Source: Hedera helix
Taxonomy: Eukaryota > Streptophyta > Magnoliopsida > Apiales > Araliaceae
Direction: 5' to 3'
Assembly (NCBI GenBank): GCA_947179155.2
Contig: OX359264.1
Span: forward strand, 59,283,202-59,347,201
DNA length: 64,000 nt
In this document: positions 23,101 to 33,824 of the stretch, piece by piece
How positions within the stretch are numbered: the first letter of the stretch is position 1
Layout: each line of letters begins with the position of its first letter
The notes under the pieces: model-generated
Seen by the model: the letters and a program-made list of their open reading frames with translations, nothing else
Database searches by the model: none
Told to the model about the DNA's origin: nothing
Made by a program: the position numbers and the translations under genes

Positions 23101-24190
23101 GCAATGGTATCTGAGATTCCATCGAGCCGTCATTAGTGATGGGTTTACGATGATCGAGGAAGACCATTGTGTGTATATTAAACGATCCAAAGATAAATTC
23201 CTTATCCTATCGATGTATGTCGACGACATCCTACTAGCTGGGAACGATAAGGAGATGATTGTTACCACCAAAGGGTGGTTGTCCTCTAACTTTGAGATGA
23301 AGGACATGGGAGAAGCAGCTTATGTTCTTGGAGTTAAGATCTATAGAGATCGCTCAAGAAAGCTTCTTGGTTTGTCTCAAGAGACTTACCTTAAGAAGGT
23401 TCTGGAGCAATTCCAAATGAGCAACTGCAAACCCATAGACACTCCTATCGCTAAAGGTGATGCCATTGGACCCGAGCAATGCCCTAATTCTCCCGAGGAA
23501 ATTGAGAAAATGTCCCACTACCCGTATGTCAGTGCTATAGGAAAGCTAATGTATGCAGTTGTGTGTACTCGGCCTGACATAGCATATGCAATCGGTTATC
23601 TCGGTCGTTATCAGTCAAATCCTGGAATTGCCCATTGGAGGGCAATCAAGAGGATCTTGCGATATTTGAAAGGTACTTTGGACTACATGTTGTGCTATGG
23701 AGGACCGGACCTGCGCTTGATTGGTTACTCTGATGCTAGTTGGGGAGGTAACCAAGGGGTGCGCAAGTCGACCTCAGGATATGCATTCTTGCTACATGGT
23801 GGTGCCATCACTTGGTGTAGCAAGAAACAGACTTGCGTTGCTCTTTCAACGATGGAGTCGGAGTTTGTAGCATGTACGTCAGCTGTTCAGGAAGCCATGT
23901 GGTTGAGGAGATTCTTTGAGGATCTTGGAGTCGTCCCTCATGCTTCAGATCCTGTGACTGTTTACTGTGATAGCACAGCGGCCCTAGGTTACACTAAGGA
24001 CCCTAAGTATCACGGCAGGACGAAGCACATTGACTTGAGGATGAACTTCATTAGAGAGAACATAGCAAATAATGAGGTGATATTGGAGTACATGCCCACT
24101 GACCTTATGGTAGCAGATCCCTTGACGAAACCGATACCGAGAGATGCTTTTTGTAGGCATGTTAATTCGTTAGGGCTTCGTAGGGTTTGA
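20183..24190 (+). CDS. Copia gag-pol polyprotein (1335 aa, intact)
   Basis: One uninterrupted frame codes for capsid and enzymes of the retrotransposon. The order is a Gag domain (about 1-200), a basic linker and a CX2CX4HX4C zinc knuckle (260-273). Next come an aspartic protease with DSGA (306-309) and an HHCC integrase zinc site followed by the DDE core (HSDICGP, LRTDRG, NGVAERRNR). A copia reverse transcriptase follows with QMDVKTAFLNG and YVDD (1012-1015), and RNase H ends the protein (YSDASWGG, STMESEF, YCDSTAA). No stop, frameshift or missing catalytic motif was seen, which is rare for old copies. The start ATG follows the leader and fits the usual MASK-type Gag beginning. It is transcribed from the 5' LTR. 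Confidence 0.97.
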   Translation: MASKHIIADLNQGNKLDGDNYDVWHRKVRMVLEEQEVEETLLSKMTKPDGEDAKDPVKVVAFESWRKKDRIARITLLSCMNNDFLFEYEQYSTAHEMWEALKTKFGGTSLTRLRELAIRFDGYKKRDNHTMKQHLRIMANMIRELKSGGTQLSDEQQISAVVRSLPDSWEHMRVNMTHNENIKNFDDIRRHLELEAERLDVVKSSRAYVAESSSYKGFKPKKGKKSANPTAPKMAASGGVSKRKRGKRGAGKKDKAKMACYNCGKAGHFARECTEPKKVIPSPNLSMCLVSSTVMVAHSLHMWIVDSGATDHIARDRSGFVEYRRIPAGRKVFMGNDSSVDVLGTGTYKLEMRGGSALTLHDVLYAPDVRQNLFSVLSVLRLGYSVSFENNVVIISHGTNIFGYGFINNGFMVLDIVNSSINSNDSYSLLVENDNVSSIQWHARLGHIGQDRMTRLARAGLLGPLAKVNLPTCEHCLAGKSTRKPFGKATRAETPLQLIHSDICGPMNVKERNRRSYFLTMIDDYTRFGYTFLISHKSEALECFRRYLIEVEKQLDKSVKALRTDRGREYLSDQFKELCEERGIIRQLTIPRTPQQNGVAERRNRTLLDMVRSMMAQTNLPISYWGDALLTATYILNRVPSKSVQSTPYELWTGRKPELGHMRPWGSAAYVHNTSHEHGKLGPRGKKCIFVRYSEHSKGYVFVGEQTDGTVSAIESRDADFLEMDFPNRGDMSKEMNFYEMEEDLGAPTRTVEFDEAIPQAPVDSGSDMPSSSTLPSNEESLVPQMRKSQRGNIPRRLFEIEGNAFLADTHEDEEPRSYRDALSSTASDKWMTAMIDEMESMRTNQVWDLVDLPPGRKAIGNKWILKVKRKADGSIDRYKARLVAKGYTQQEGIDYEETFSPVVRFASIRLILAIVAHLDLELYQMDVKTAFLNGDLAEEIYMDQPEGFIIEGQERKVCKLKRSIYGLKQASRQWYLRFHRAVISDGFTMIEEDHCVYIKRSKDKFLILSMYVDDILLAGNDKEMIVTTKGWLSSNFEMKDMGEAAYVLGVKIYRDRSRKLLGLSQETYLKKVLEQFQMSNCKPIDTPIAKGDAIGPEQCPNSPEEIEKMSHYPYVSAIGKLMYAVVCTRPDIAYAIGYLGRYQSNPGIAHWRAIKRILRYLKGTLDYMLCYGGPDLRLIGYSDASWGGNQGVRKSTSGYAFLLHGGAITWCSKKQTCVALSTMESEFVACTSAVQEAMWLRRFFEDLGVVPHASDPVTVYCDSTAALGYTKDPKYHGRTKHIDLRMNFIRENIANNEVILEYMPTDLMVADPLTKPIPRDAFCRHVNSLGLRRV

Positions 24191-25580
24191 TGTACTTTCT
24201 TATTTTATTGTATATCACTCATTATTTGGCTTGTATTAAAGATATTCATTGTTGTATCGAGATATTTATCATTTATGCGAGATTCATTTGTTCCTACTTA
24301 TGATTGTGTTGTTTTAGCGCATATGATAAATATTAATGGTTCACACAGTTATTATGCATATTGGATATGCACACACACTAAATATATGTCAACAGGTTGA
24401 TTGGCTCACTCACACGAGCAATCACCCTTGGCGCTTTGAAGAGCGAGCAAGGTTGAGACAGTTCATATTGGCGCTTTGAGTAGCGAATTTTGATGTTTTG
24501 GATAACAATCAATTGGCGCTTGATAGCGAGCAATATGAAATATTATGTCGCCTTGGCATGAGCCAAGATGAAGTTAATTTGGATTAACTGAATATAGAAT
24601 GCCCCACCATCTATATTAACCTGCATTGATAGCCGGATGCGAAGTTTCAGAGTTGGCGCTTGGGAAAGCGAGCAATCTAGAAATTCGAGTTAGGCGCTTG
24701 TGGAGCGACTGAACTAAGATCCGTATGGCATGACCATATGACATATGCTCATATAAATGAGATTGTCTGCCATAACATGATAACCGGACGCGAAATTTCA
24801 AATGTGGCGCTTTGATAAGCGAGCATTTTTTGAAATGTTCGAGTTAGACACTCTAGGAGTGACTAGACTAAGGTCCGCACAACAAGGCTATAGAATAGTA
24901 TGTTGTGAGAGTGTTACATGTGCTTAACGACCATGTAAAGGAGGTGAGTGAATGGATCCCTGTTTCCTCACCGTGTGAGTCCTGTAAGACAAAATCTTTA
25001 TTCCTACATCAAGTGCTCTTTGTGATCTTTGACTATACTACAAAGACATGGATTAGTGTTGCTACTTTGGTTTCGATTCCTAAGGTCAAGATTGATGAGA
25101 CTCTAAGGACCGATTCTGGGAAAGCAGTTGATTCATATCTGAATAGTATTAGGGCAAAGAGAAGATAATTTGATTTTACCTCGTTCTGCACTTATTGTCG
25201 ACAACTATAGCGCTTCGATAGCGATATAGTAATAAGTGAGATACGAAATGGACTTGGGCCCAAAGGTGGTTAAGTATGACTCTCTGAGGGATTAGAGATA
25301 CTTAACCTAGTGAAATTCAAATGTGTCTGGGGTACTATGAGTTTATAGGTTGTAGTCTCTACGTAAACTAATTGAGTTTGACGTGAGAGCTCCCGCACTG
25401 TTTTCTTGAAAGGGTAGATGCCTCTATGTTGGCCCTAACGGGTTTGATGTAGAGCTCCCGCATTACAGGTGAACTCAACGGTCACACGATCCGGCAAATA
25501 TGAATACATGTTATTTTGGTTTGAGCTAATTTTTAGCAGTTGTGATGATTACGTCGTCCCCGCCATGGGCGAGTGGGAGA
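24191..25580 (+). other. Copia 3' untranslated region with hairpin array and polypurine tract
   Basis: This 1.39-kb segment has no ORF of note. Between 24425 and 25230 eight short hairpins share the core CGCT...AGCG or a covarying version: 24432-24445, 24472-24485, 24517-24528, 24657-24670, 24695-24707, 24808-24821, 24849-24861 and 25211-25223. An unrelated hairpin, CTTGGC-ATGA-GCCAAG, lies at 24552-24567. About 150 bp around 24629-24780 recurs, diverged, at about 24780-24890. The last bases (GAGTGGGAGA, 25571-25580) form the purine-rich primer site for plus-strand synthesis next to the 3' LTR. Confidence 0.7.
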
Positions 25581-26063
25581 TATTGGATCTTGGATATTTA
25601 AATGGGGCGCCCATGGAGGGTCCGACCCATTTGGTTGTTAGTCATATGGCTATTGAGACTCAGTCTTTAACGTTATAATTATAACGTTATAATTATAACG
25701 TTAAGTTGACTGAGTGGTTGGAGGTTTTATAGGGAGTGGGTTAAACCACTACGCCTATAAAACCCACGACCTCAGTTCATCTGAGATCATCCCATCATCA
25801 ATTATCAATATACTGGATATTGATTAAGCCACAGTTCTCCTAAAATAACAACTGAATTCCCAAATTTGTGACGGATCGTGAATTAGTTCTCCGTTCTCAT
25901 TCTGTAGTTCGGAGACGACTGTTTGGGTTTGGCTTTGGCTTTGGCTTTTCAACCGTACGAGTTCTTCCGCACCAAAAGATCACGCTTCGAGGGTATGATT
26001 TTTGGTTCTCGTTAATGTATTTGTGTAAACATGTGATAACATACATATTATTAAAATCCTTCA
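25581..26063 (+). repeat. 3' LTR of the copia element
   Basis: It is identical by eye to the 5' LTR except for T at 25645 and one additional 14-bp unit (ATAATTATAACGTT) in the palindromic U3 repeat at about 25668-25702. The target duplication CATAT follows immediately. Confidence 0.95.
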
Positions 26064-26434
26064 CATATAATTAATTTAAATCAAATGTTTTAACTGCGCT
26101 TTCACGTGTTAATATTTTTAAAATCCATGCTTTTGGTTATTCCTTATGTTAATTTATCACTAAAAAAAGAAAAGAAAGGGAAGATCATAAATATATTTAT
26201 AGATACATGTAATTAAAGTACTTGTGAGATTTTCTCTTTCGATCAAGAGAGATTAATGAAATTAACTTAAATTGCAAGATGATAATTTGACTCTTGTACC
26301 TATCTTATATTTTATTCCTCAAAAACATCCTCACGTTGTCAAACAAAATTATTACGAGATCAGTTCAACACAAATTAAGAAAGTCAAATTTTAAATTACG
26401 ATATTAACTCATATCATAATTTATATGCTAACAT

Positions 26435-26472
26435 AAACATGTGTCTTTGGACATAAACATGTGTCTTTGGAC
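26435..26472. repeat. 19-bp tandem duplication
   Basis: The block ACATAAACATGTGTCTTTG is present twice in direct succession (near 26433 and 26452) just before a solo LTR. Confidence 0.8.
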
Positions 26473-26480
26473 TTCTAACG

Positions 26481-26690
26481 TGTAACGATCCGGGTCAAAT
26501 TTCGAGTCCGAATCAAATCACAGCAGAATAAAGCCCAATGAGCTGTCTCAATAATATTTTCTTGGGTCATCTTAGCCCACCACAGGCTCACCCAAAAGGT
26601 CATGACTGAAGGTATTAATGATAACAACTTGGGTCCTTATAAACACATCTAAATATCTCACATTAACTGATGTGGGACTGAGGTGTTACA
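26481..26690. mobile_element. Short solo LTR (TRIM-like, 210 bp)
   Basis: It starts TGTAACGATCCGGG and ends GATGTGGGACTGAGGTGTTACA (TGTAAC/GTTACA inverted ends) and is flanked by exact 5-bp duplications TAACG at 26476-26480 and 26691-26695. TG...CA ends with 5-bp duplications define an LTR. The small size, and the GATGTGGGAC motif near the end, resemble terminal-repeat retrotransposons in miniature. Confidence 0.8.
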
Positions 26691-26695
26691 TAACG

Positions 26696-27150
26696 TGTCA
26701 CGAGAAAATATACTATTTTCATATTAACATTCACTTGAATTTTGTCAAAATAATATTATGTGAAAAAAATTATATCTATGATATTCCACAGAGGGAGTAT
26801 TTACGAATATAAATTGACCTCTGCCGTCCATTACATATTCCAAAAAATGCATTATATTTTTGCCACGATATTGAGTTTCCCATTAGCTCTAAATATTTTG
26901 ATTATGATGGAATCCCTCCACTCCAATTCAATTAAAATTCAAATTCTGAGTAGTTGTGGGTGGATTTGTCTTCTTTCTTGATGTTGAATATAACTCACTA
27001 ACCCTACCAGCAGATATATTTGATTACTCTATCCCTTGGTTGATTTATATCATTTTTTTAAAACTCAACGGGCCCTTCTCATACATATTCTATGTAGATT
27101 TTCAACTAAACACTAATTGTCCCATTCGTAGCATTTCCTTGAGTAAACAA
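26696..27150. other. AT-rich intergenic DNA
   Basis: I see no gene or clear repeat in this stretch; the short ORFs are AT-driven and match no family I know. Confidence 0.4.
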
Positions 27151-27154
27151 ATAA

Positions 27155-27312
27155 TTAACAAGTATATATAAAACTTAAATATAAAATTAAATATTATATT
27201 TATCTTAATTATTAAAATGAAAGATATGAGACAAATTTTAATTTTATACTTCACTTTTTAATGATTAAGATAAATATAGTGTTTTGATATTATATACTTA
27301 TACTTATTCGTA
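27155..27312. mobile_element. AT-rich palindromic MITE-like element, copy 1
   Basis: The sequence folds on itself: TATTTATCTTAATTATTAAAA on the left pairs with TTTTTAATGATTAAGATAAATA on the right. The same arrangement, with related words, occurs at 30395-30558, suggesting a small dispersed element. Ends are approximate and no target duplication is claimed. Confidence 0.5.
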
Positions 27313-30300
27313 AACAAATAGTATTTCATTTGTTTCAAAATATAAACATATTTTTCTTTTTAATTTGTTCTTTTAACATCTTAAATGTCATTTTACTCTT
27401 GTATTTAGTCTAAATTTAAACAAGTTTACAAACACTGTACAAATAAATCTCAATATCACATGACTCATGATTTTGTGAAATCACAGATGTTGAAGCTCCA
27501 TTCATTCCTGGTAGGAATTTTTTTTAAGCCTCATTATTTTTGGTCGAGTACTATATAATTCATAATTAAGTATATCATGTCTTATTAGAAGAAGAAAAAA
27601 TAAATTCACAGACCAAACAAATTTCACGTCTAGGAGAAAACACGCTTCATGTAAAGTAAGAAATAAATTCATCTTAAGTGAGAATTGATTCTGTAACTTT
27701 TTAAATCGAAGACCTAAAGATTACAGTAACTTAACCTTAACTACTAACCTAACACCTCACCAGCTTTCCCGTAAGAATTAATTAGGAAACAATGACGGGA
27801 AAAGGAACAAAAAGATTTACTATTTTACAAGTAAGATGGCTTTCTTTCCTCTTAAGTTCCATGTTCATAACTATAAATAGCCAATTAGAGGAAGTTTTTA
27901 TCTTAAAGCAATGAAAATCATATACTACTTCGTATAATAAAGAGATTTGTTGCCTCGAACACACATCAAATATTAAAAAACAGCTACATGTTAGTAGTAG
28001 GCAAAGGGTCATTTTCAGTTAATGCATACATGGTTGTTGGTGGCCTTGTAGTAATACCTTGTGGAGTAATAAAAACTTAATTAACCAAACAACTACACCA
28101 CAAGCTGTGCCATTGCCCTTCGAATTTGGATTCCTTTCCACCTTTGGTTTTCTTTCAATCGAAGTATTCATAACGTTATTAGCAAAAAACCACTTGTTTA
28201 AGGTTGCTATGTACTAGAGGTTGTCGGCAGTTTATTATATAGTGTTGGGATACGCTTTGGATTAAATTAGACAGTCTATTTGATAATTTTAACAAAATAA
28301 GTTGTTTTTATATAACAAAGAATAATTATCATGTAATCTTTATAAATAAATATCGTAAAATAACAATTATTCTGATATTTATATACAACTCATATATATA
28401 GAGTGCTCATTTTAAAAATCTTTGGCATCATTATTTATTGGATCACATAATTACTCTATTTCTAACTTTGTTATAAATATTGTGATTGACTATTTGTATA
28501 AGCATAAATATTAAGTAACCTACATATATAATAATGACACGTGTATTTAATTACATAAAATTTAAGTCTTCATTCACAAAACGTTACCTAGCAAAAAGTA
28601 CTTAGTTCTTAATTCTTCCTCCATTTCAAGATTAGAGTCTCTCGTGGTAAAAGTTTGTACATAACAAAAAAATAATAATTTCTTTTTTTGTTTGACCACG
28701 ATTTTTATGTAGCTCACTTACGTTTCAAGTATGTTAGAACTTAATGTGACTAATTCCTGTTTTAGCAAAAATAAATTAAAAATAAAACAATGTGAGTTCT
28801 TATGTGATAATAGTTCATGAATAATTAATTGACAAGTCTATTAACATAATTTTGTGACACAGACTCAAATATAAATTCTATTTTTATTATTAAAAAGTGG
28901 AGTCTGACATAGATTTTTACACCAAATCTTACTTTTAATGATAAAATTTGTGTTTGAATTTTTATTCCAAAATTTGTGCACTTAAACTTATTCGTAATTA
29001 ATATTATAATAACATAATTTTTAGTGCCACACTGAGAGTAGCTTTAGAAGAAAAATTCCACCATTTTTTCCTCATTTTTCTATGTTATCGTGTTAACTTA
29101 CACTTGTCTTTTTTCCCACATTCAATTAATTAAGAAGCAATAATGTTTTAATGACTAAAGATCGAATACAAAAGGAGGATAAAAATAAATTATCGTTTTT
29201 CCTATTTTAGAATAATAATACTACAGAATGATTACAAAAAAGAGATAGAAAATTATATGTATAGTTGTAATTTATTACAATTATTGGATCTATTCATGTA
29301 TAATAAATTATTTACTAATCATACTGGCAAATTATTTTGTAAGAATTTTTAATAAGTGTAGCAATACTCTTACAATAATTTCAACACTATCACCGTCTTT
29401 AATTTTGTGATAGTATTTGCTCTTTCCAAAAATAGACATTTCTTTTAAAGACAAATTTAGTAGTATATTTAAATTGAAATTAGTGTGTAAAGAAGGGGGT
29501 ATATCCGTCTATTCAGCTGTCCCTGTTACCGTGACTTCAACGTTCGAAAAATTCAAATGGTTGGTTTGGAACCAAATCTATTTAGGTTCGGCGATTACTC
29601 GGTCCCAGGAGAGCGTTCCGACTGGGTCCCACTAGCTCACGATGTTCTTATATGCTTTGAGTCCTGATAAAGCGGCCATGCTTCCTACTCCAAGCCCTGA
29701 AAGTCCAATAAGGCACTGCCACGAAATCAAGATAAAGATTTTCTTAATTGGGTCGAAGCTACGTGTGACTATAATTAAGGGTCCTCTTAGCATGTGCGCG
29801 CGGAAAATAATGATAAATTTTATTTGTTTATATATTTGTACGGAATTCAATACATGGGGTCCACTAGTATATTAGTATTTTTTTATGCATTGAATTCAGT
29901 GCAAATACATAAATAAATATTATTATATATTATTTTCAGCGCTTAGAATGTGACCTAAGAAAATCTTATAATTAAAGCCGCTAGATGTTCATGGAGCTGT
30001 ACTTTTGGAGAGATTATTCGACAAGTGAACAGTATATTATGGGATCCGTTTCTAATAAAACTCGCAAATGATTTATATTTTATAATTTATAATTTATAAT
30101 TTTACTTTAGTTTTGATCCATATTTAATATAAAATTAATCAATATATTAATTTATTTATTTTAAAAAATAATATATTTTATAATTTTATATGTTAATTTT
30201 TTAATACGAATAATGTAAATAATTATAATTAATAATATTTTAACGACATATTTAATATAATAAATTAATTTTATAATTTTATCTAATTTCATATATAATA

Positions 30301-30394
30301 TATTATAATTTGATAAAAATCTTTGACAAACATATAAAACTCTTTCGCTTTTGTATTTTCTTACTTTTAAGCCTTTAGCTGAGCAAGAATATGG
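27313..30394. other. Intergenic DNA, no gene recognised
   Basis: About 3 kb of AT-rich sequence. Fragments such as ATTTGTTTCAAAATATAA (about 27328) and CTTCCTCCATTTCAAGA (about 28615) resemble single ends of Stowaway-type MITEs, but no partner ends were found. About 29480-29660 is less AT-rich; its ORFs (29417-29635 +, 29642-29875 +) have no recognisable domains. Confidence 0.4.
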
Positions 30395-30558
30395 GATAAA
30401 TCTACATATATAATATTTAAACACAAAATTAAACACTAAATATATCTTAATTATTAAAAAATGAAACATGTCATAAATTTTAATATTATATTATATTTTT
30501 TAATAATTAAGATAAATATTATATTTAAATATTGTATACTTATATTTATTCTTGTGTG
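30395..30558. mobile_element. AT-rich palindromic MITE-like element, copy 2
   Basis: AAATATATCTTAATTATTAAA on the left pairs with TTTAATAATTAAGATAAATAT on the right, and the outer arms (TATAATATTTAA against TTAAATATTGTATA) continue the fold. It is related to the copy at 27155-27312. Confidence 0.5.
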
Positions 30559-31269
30559 TGTTGTCAAAATGATCCTCCTCCTCCCTTTTCGGTGTGGGGA
30601 CCTTGAACTTTGCACTTACTTCTAATTTAGTGTATATTTATTCCAACTTAAATTAAAACAAAATTAAGGCTCGAATTGCAACAACACTTCATTTAATAAA
30701 TAAATTGTTCTAGTTCCTAAGGAAATACACGGTTGATCTTCTGATAATATTCTTACAATTAATACCATCTGATATTGATAATTTATAAGAATTCAACTCA
30801 TTTTTTCAGATTTTTTTTTTTTTGAGTAATATTTCAGAATTATTATATCTTTAAATCTCAACTTTACAATACGTATTAATTATAAAAATCACAATATATA
30901 CTAAAATATTATTCAGGCATGACTTTTACCAATTGGGGGAGCTAGAATTTTCTTAAGCTAGTTGATTATGATTGCCTATTTAACATTGGGAAGGAAGATT
31001 ATATGTCATTGTTACTTATAATAATTCAAGGCTAAACTTTTCATGCTATAGATTATAATAATGAGTTAAACGTAATTCCAATCAAGTCAATGTTTAGTCC
31101 CACCATCTAACAGTTTGTTAGCGACATCATAACCATATTGTATTATTTACATACTTCGGTATCAATTAATTCAGCACGCATACATACATATATATATAAA
31201 TGGATAATAAACATATGATAGTCAAAAATAAATTCTTAAACATCATTTATCATTTGTTATGGATCAATT

Positions 31270-31301
<32 letters not shown>

Positions 31302-33104
31302 CATATGGGGCACTTGTTTTAGTTGGCCATAGCATGATTACATTGATGATGAAAGAAATGGAAGTTGGAGAAATTCAATGTTTTGTTTTCATGACCCAGG
31401 AGACTGAGCTACACATCATAACCCGGGATCGCCACTTCCTTCATTAATCACTTGGCAGACAGTAGTGGCACCTTTACCATAATTACTATAGTACCCTCTA
31501 GCTTTTTGGATGGAGAAGGAATGATGGTTTGGTCGTAATTCACATGGCAGAAGAGCATCATTCATCAAAAACCATCATTACTCAATTTTTGTTACCGTCA
31601 CTGATATCAAGGGTTAATTAAACAGATTTCCTGCTGTAATTTCATGTCGCTGCTTAGCACACATGGAAATTATGAAGTTTGGTGCTTGCAATATTCAAGA
31701 TTAGTTTCCTAAGAAGCCAACTTGTTCTTGTAATAGCCGTCTCCAATTAAATAGGATTGCAGTTATGGTAACTAACTAGAAAGAAGAGTCAGAAACAGAA
31801 ATATGACGGATGATCATATTTTGTTCTCTTATTTTATTACTCTCTTATTTTATAAAAATAAAAGGGCGTATTATGATATTTTGAGGGTCATAGTGGCAAC
31901 TGTTTACTTGCAATGAATTATGAAAGTATAGCGCACTTATATTTCTTGGTTGCTTTAGACTTCTTTTTAAAACCGACCACCCAATGATGAAGGGTAAGAG
32001 ATGAGTCCTTCCTGCTCCTCACATTCCCCTCCCCACCATACCATCAAAGGATGTGGTGTACTTGTTGCTACAATCTACTTCCCTTTGGTAAATCTTATAT
32101 TGTTGCAACTCTAATCTTTTGGAAAAGATTATTACATAACTATAGTGATCGAGGGTTTGTTAACCATTAAGACTACACTTAAGACTCAAATCTATGGGAA
32201 ACCAAGAACCTAGGTTGTAATTCTCGACAACCCCACGAGAGAATTCGCAACTTTTTAAAGCAAACTCGCCGGGAAGCACCGAACAAGTTTAGTCAAATTC
32301 TTGAATTAATGGCTTCAATCAACTTTGCTGCCTTTTAGAGCACTATAAATATTAGTTTTTGAGCCAAATAATTGTGATTTTTGTACAAAATTTCTAAAAA
32401 ATTGCTAAGAGAGGAGGACTACGTGACTTACTGAGTGGACCTCCAAGTTCTCTAAAGAACATAAAGTGAGTGACTATCTTTATTTCCTGAGGTATACAAT
32501 GGGGTCTATGTCCTTTATCAGTAAATCTAACACTCACATTCAGATGTAAAGCATGAAGAATTTCTTTATGAACTGCCCCACCTCACAGCTTTAAGTGTAG
32601 TGGAAGTCCTCGTTAAGGGGAATATTCTTTAATTTCTTCAACTTTCCACATTCATTAGGGAAATTCCACCTCATCCTTAAAAAATTAAAATAAATAATTC
32701 ATCGGTGACTTTAGACACAACTAGTTTATTAAGTTTGTCCCATAAATCGGATACCAGCTTGTCTATAAAATACTTTGGTGATGAGACAAGTTGTATTCTC
32801 CGTCTTTGAAGCCCAAAAACAAAGTTGAAGGGTTCTCACACTCGCACACCAGCAAGCAAAAAAAGTTGTTCTTTCATTTACCTTCCTCTTTCATAAAATG
32901 CTAAGCAAAGAGACGCAATTAGTTTATTATGATCTTCAACTCACCTTATATTTTAAGGACTGATATTTCCACGTGATTTTTTGATATTTTACGTGAAAAG
33001 TGTTGTTATAAGTCTATAACGATGATTTTGACCGTCCCTATAGTCTATAACGACAGTTTACAATGTGATTTCTATCATATCTTACAATAACATGTGGATA
33101 ATGT
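30559..33104. other. Intergenic DNA, no gene recognised
   Basis: AT-rich sequence with a (TA)n tract at about 31279-31301. Nothing in it resembles an exon set, a tRNA or a known repeat end. Confidence 0.4.
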
Positions 33105-33185
33105 TTGCTTTATTTCTACTTGTCCAATGATTCACAGCATAGTAAGGTCCGGAATAAAACTGAACAAAAAATACCCATCTTGGGT

Positions 33186-33268
33186 ATTACCGAAGAGTCG
33201 TCCGACTGGTCGGGATTGAAGTGGCAAGATGTTACTGAAGAGTCATCCCACTGCTCGGGATTGAAGTG
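33186..33268 (+). repeat. 45-bp direct duplication within a small ORF
   Basis: Two 38-bp blocks (33186-33223 and 33231-33268) differ at about five positions and are spaced by exactly 45 bp, that is 15 codons. They fall inside an 87-codon ORF (33105-33368), which therefore repeats TEESS...SGLK. I do not recognise the ORF and see no gene context, so it is recorded as a repeat only. Confidence 0.5.
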
Positions 33269-33368
33269 CGTGCTAGATGTTTCTTTCACCAAAGATGCTG
33301 GTCCAATAATCACGCACTTTAGCAAGCTCAAAAAACAAAACACAGCCATCCCGAATCACTGGTCATAA

Positions 33369-33824
33369 ATTTGATCATTTATAACTCTAGAATGTGAAAC
33401 CTTAAGCCCAATGACAATTGAGAGACGAAGACGTATAAATGAGATTAGTGTTCTATCAAAAAGTAGAGATATAAAGTGTATTATTAAGGCTGACCATCTT
33501 AAAGGTTTTCTCTGTTCAGCAATCCCAATTCAAGATAATGAAGTTGCAAAAAAGTTTCAAATGTCTGCATTGCAACACTTTTTCATCATTATCACCGTCT
33601 GTACTGTAACATATTCCTCCCCACCCTTGGGAGACTTGACCTTACGGCATACAGAAGGGCATTGAGGGTTGAAATTGCTTTTGGATGTTGCTACATCTAT
33701 CAATAACAACTAAAATACACAATCGATCAAGGAACTATACCATCTCATGGAACAAAACATCGACCAGATTAGCTAGACAGATGGACGTTGAAGCTGTGTA
33801 AATTGCTTCAACCTGCCCTAGACT
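33369..33824 (-). other. 3' flank and probable 3' UTR of NDT1
   Basis: The region downstream of the carrier stop codon is AT-rich and shows no coding sequence I can support. Confidence 0.4.

Larger units (their letters stand above)
18433..26063 (+). mobile_element. Complete Ty1/copia LTR retrotransposon (7.6 kb)
   Basis: Two LTRs (18433-18901 and 25581-26063) enclose a primer-binding site, a 1.26-kb leader, one gag-pol ORF (20183-24190), a 1.4-kb 3' untranslated segment and a purine-rich tract. The 5-bp target duplication CATAT is exact (18428-18432, 26064-26068). The LTRs differ by one visible base change (18497 G, 25645 T) and one extra 14-bp unit in the 3' LTR, so insertion was recent. 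Domain order (protease, integrase, reverse transcriptase, RNase H) places it in Ty1/copia. The LTR ends are 5'-TA...CA-3', not the usual TG...CA. All parts needed for mobility look intact, but expression is unknown. Confidence 0.97.

Noticed and set aside
22089..23307. Antisense ORFs within gag-pol
   Set aside because: They lie opposite a well-conserved coding frame and have no domains of their own.
30161..30469. 102-codon ORF on the - strand
   Set aside because: AT-rich, lysine- and isoleucine-rich translation of palindromic intergenic DNA; no gene signals.
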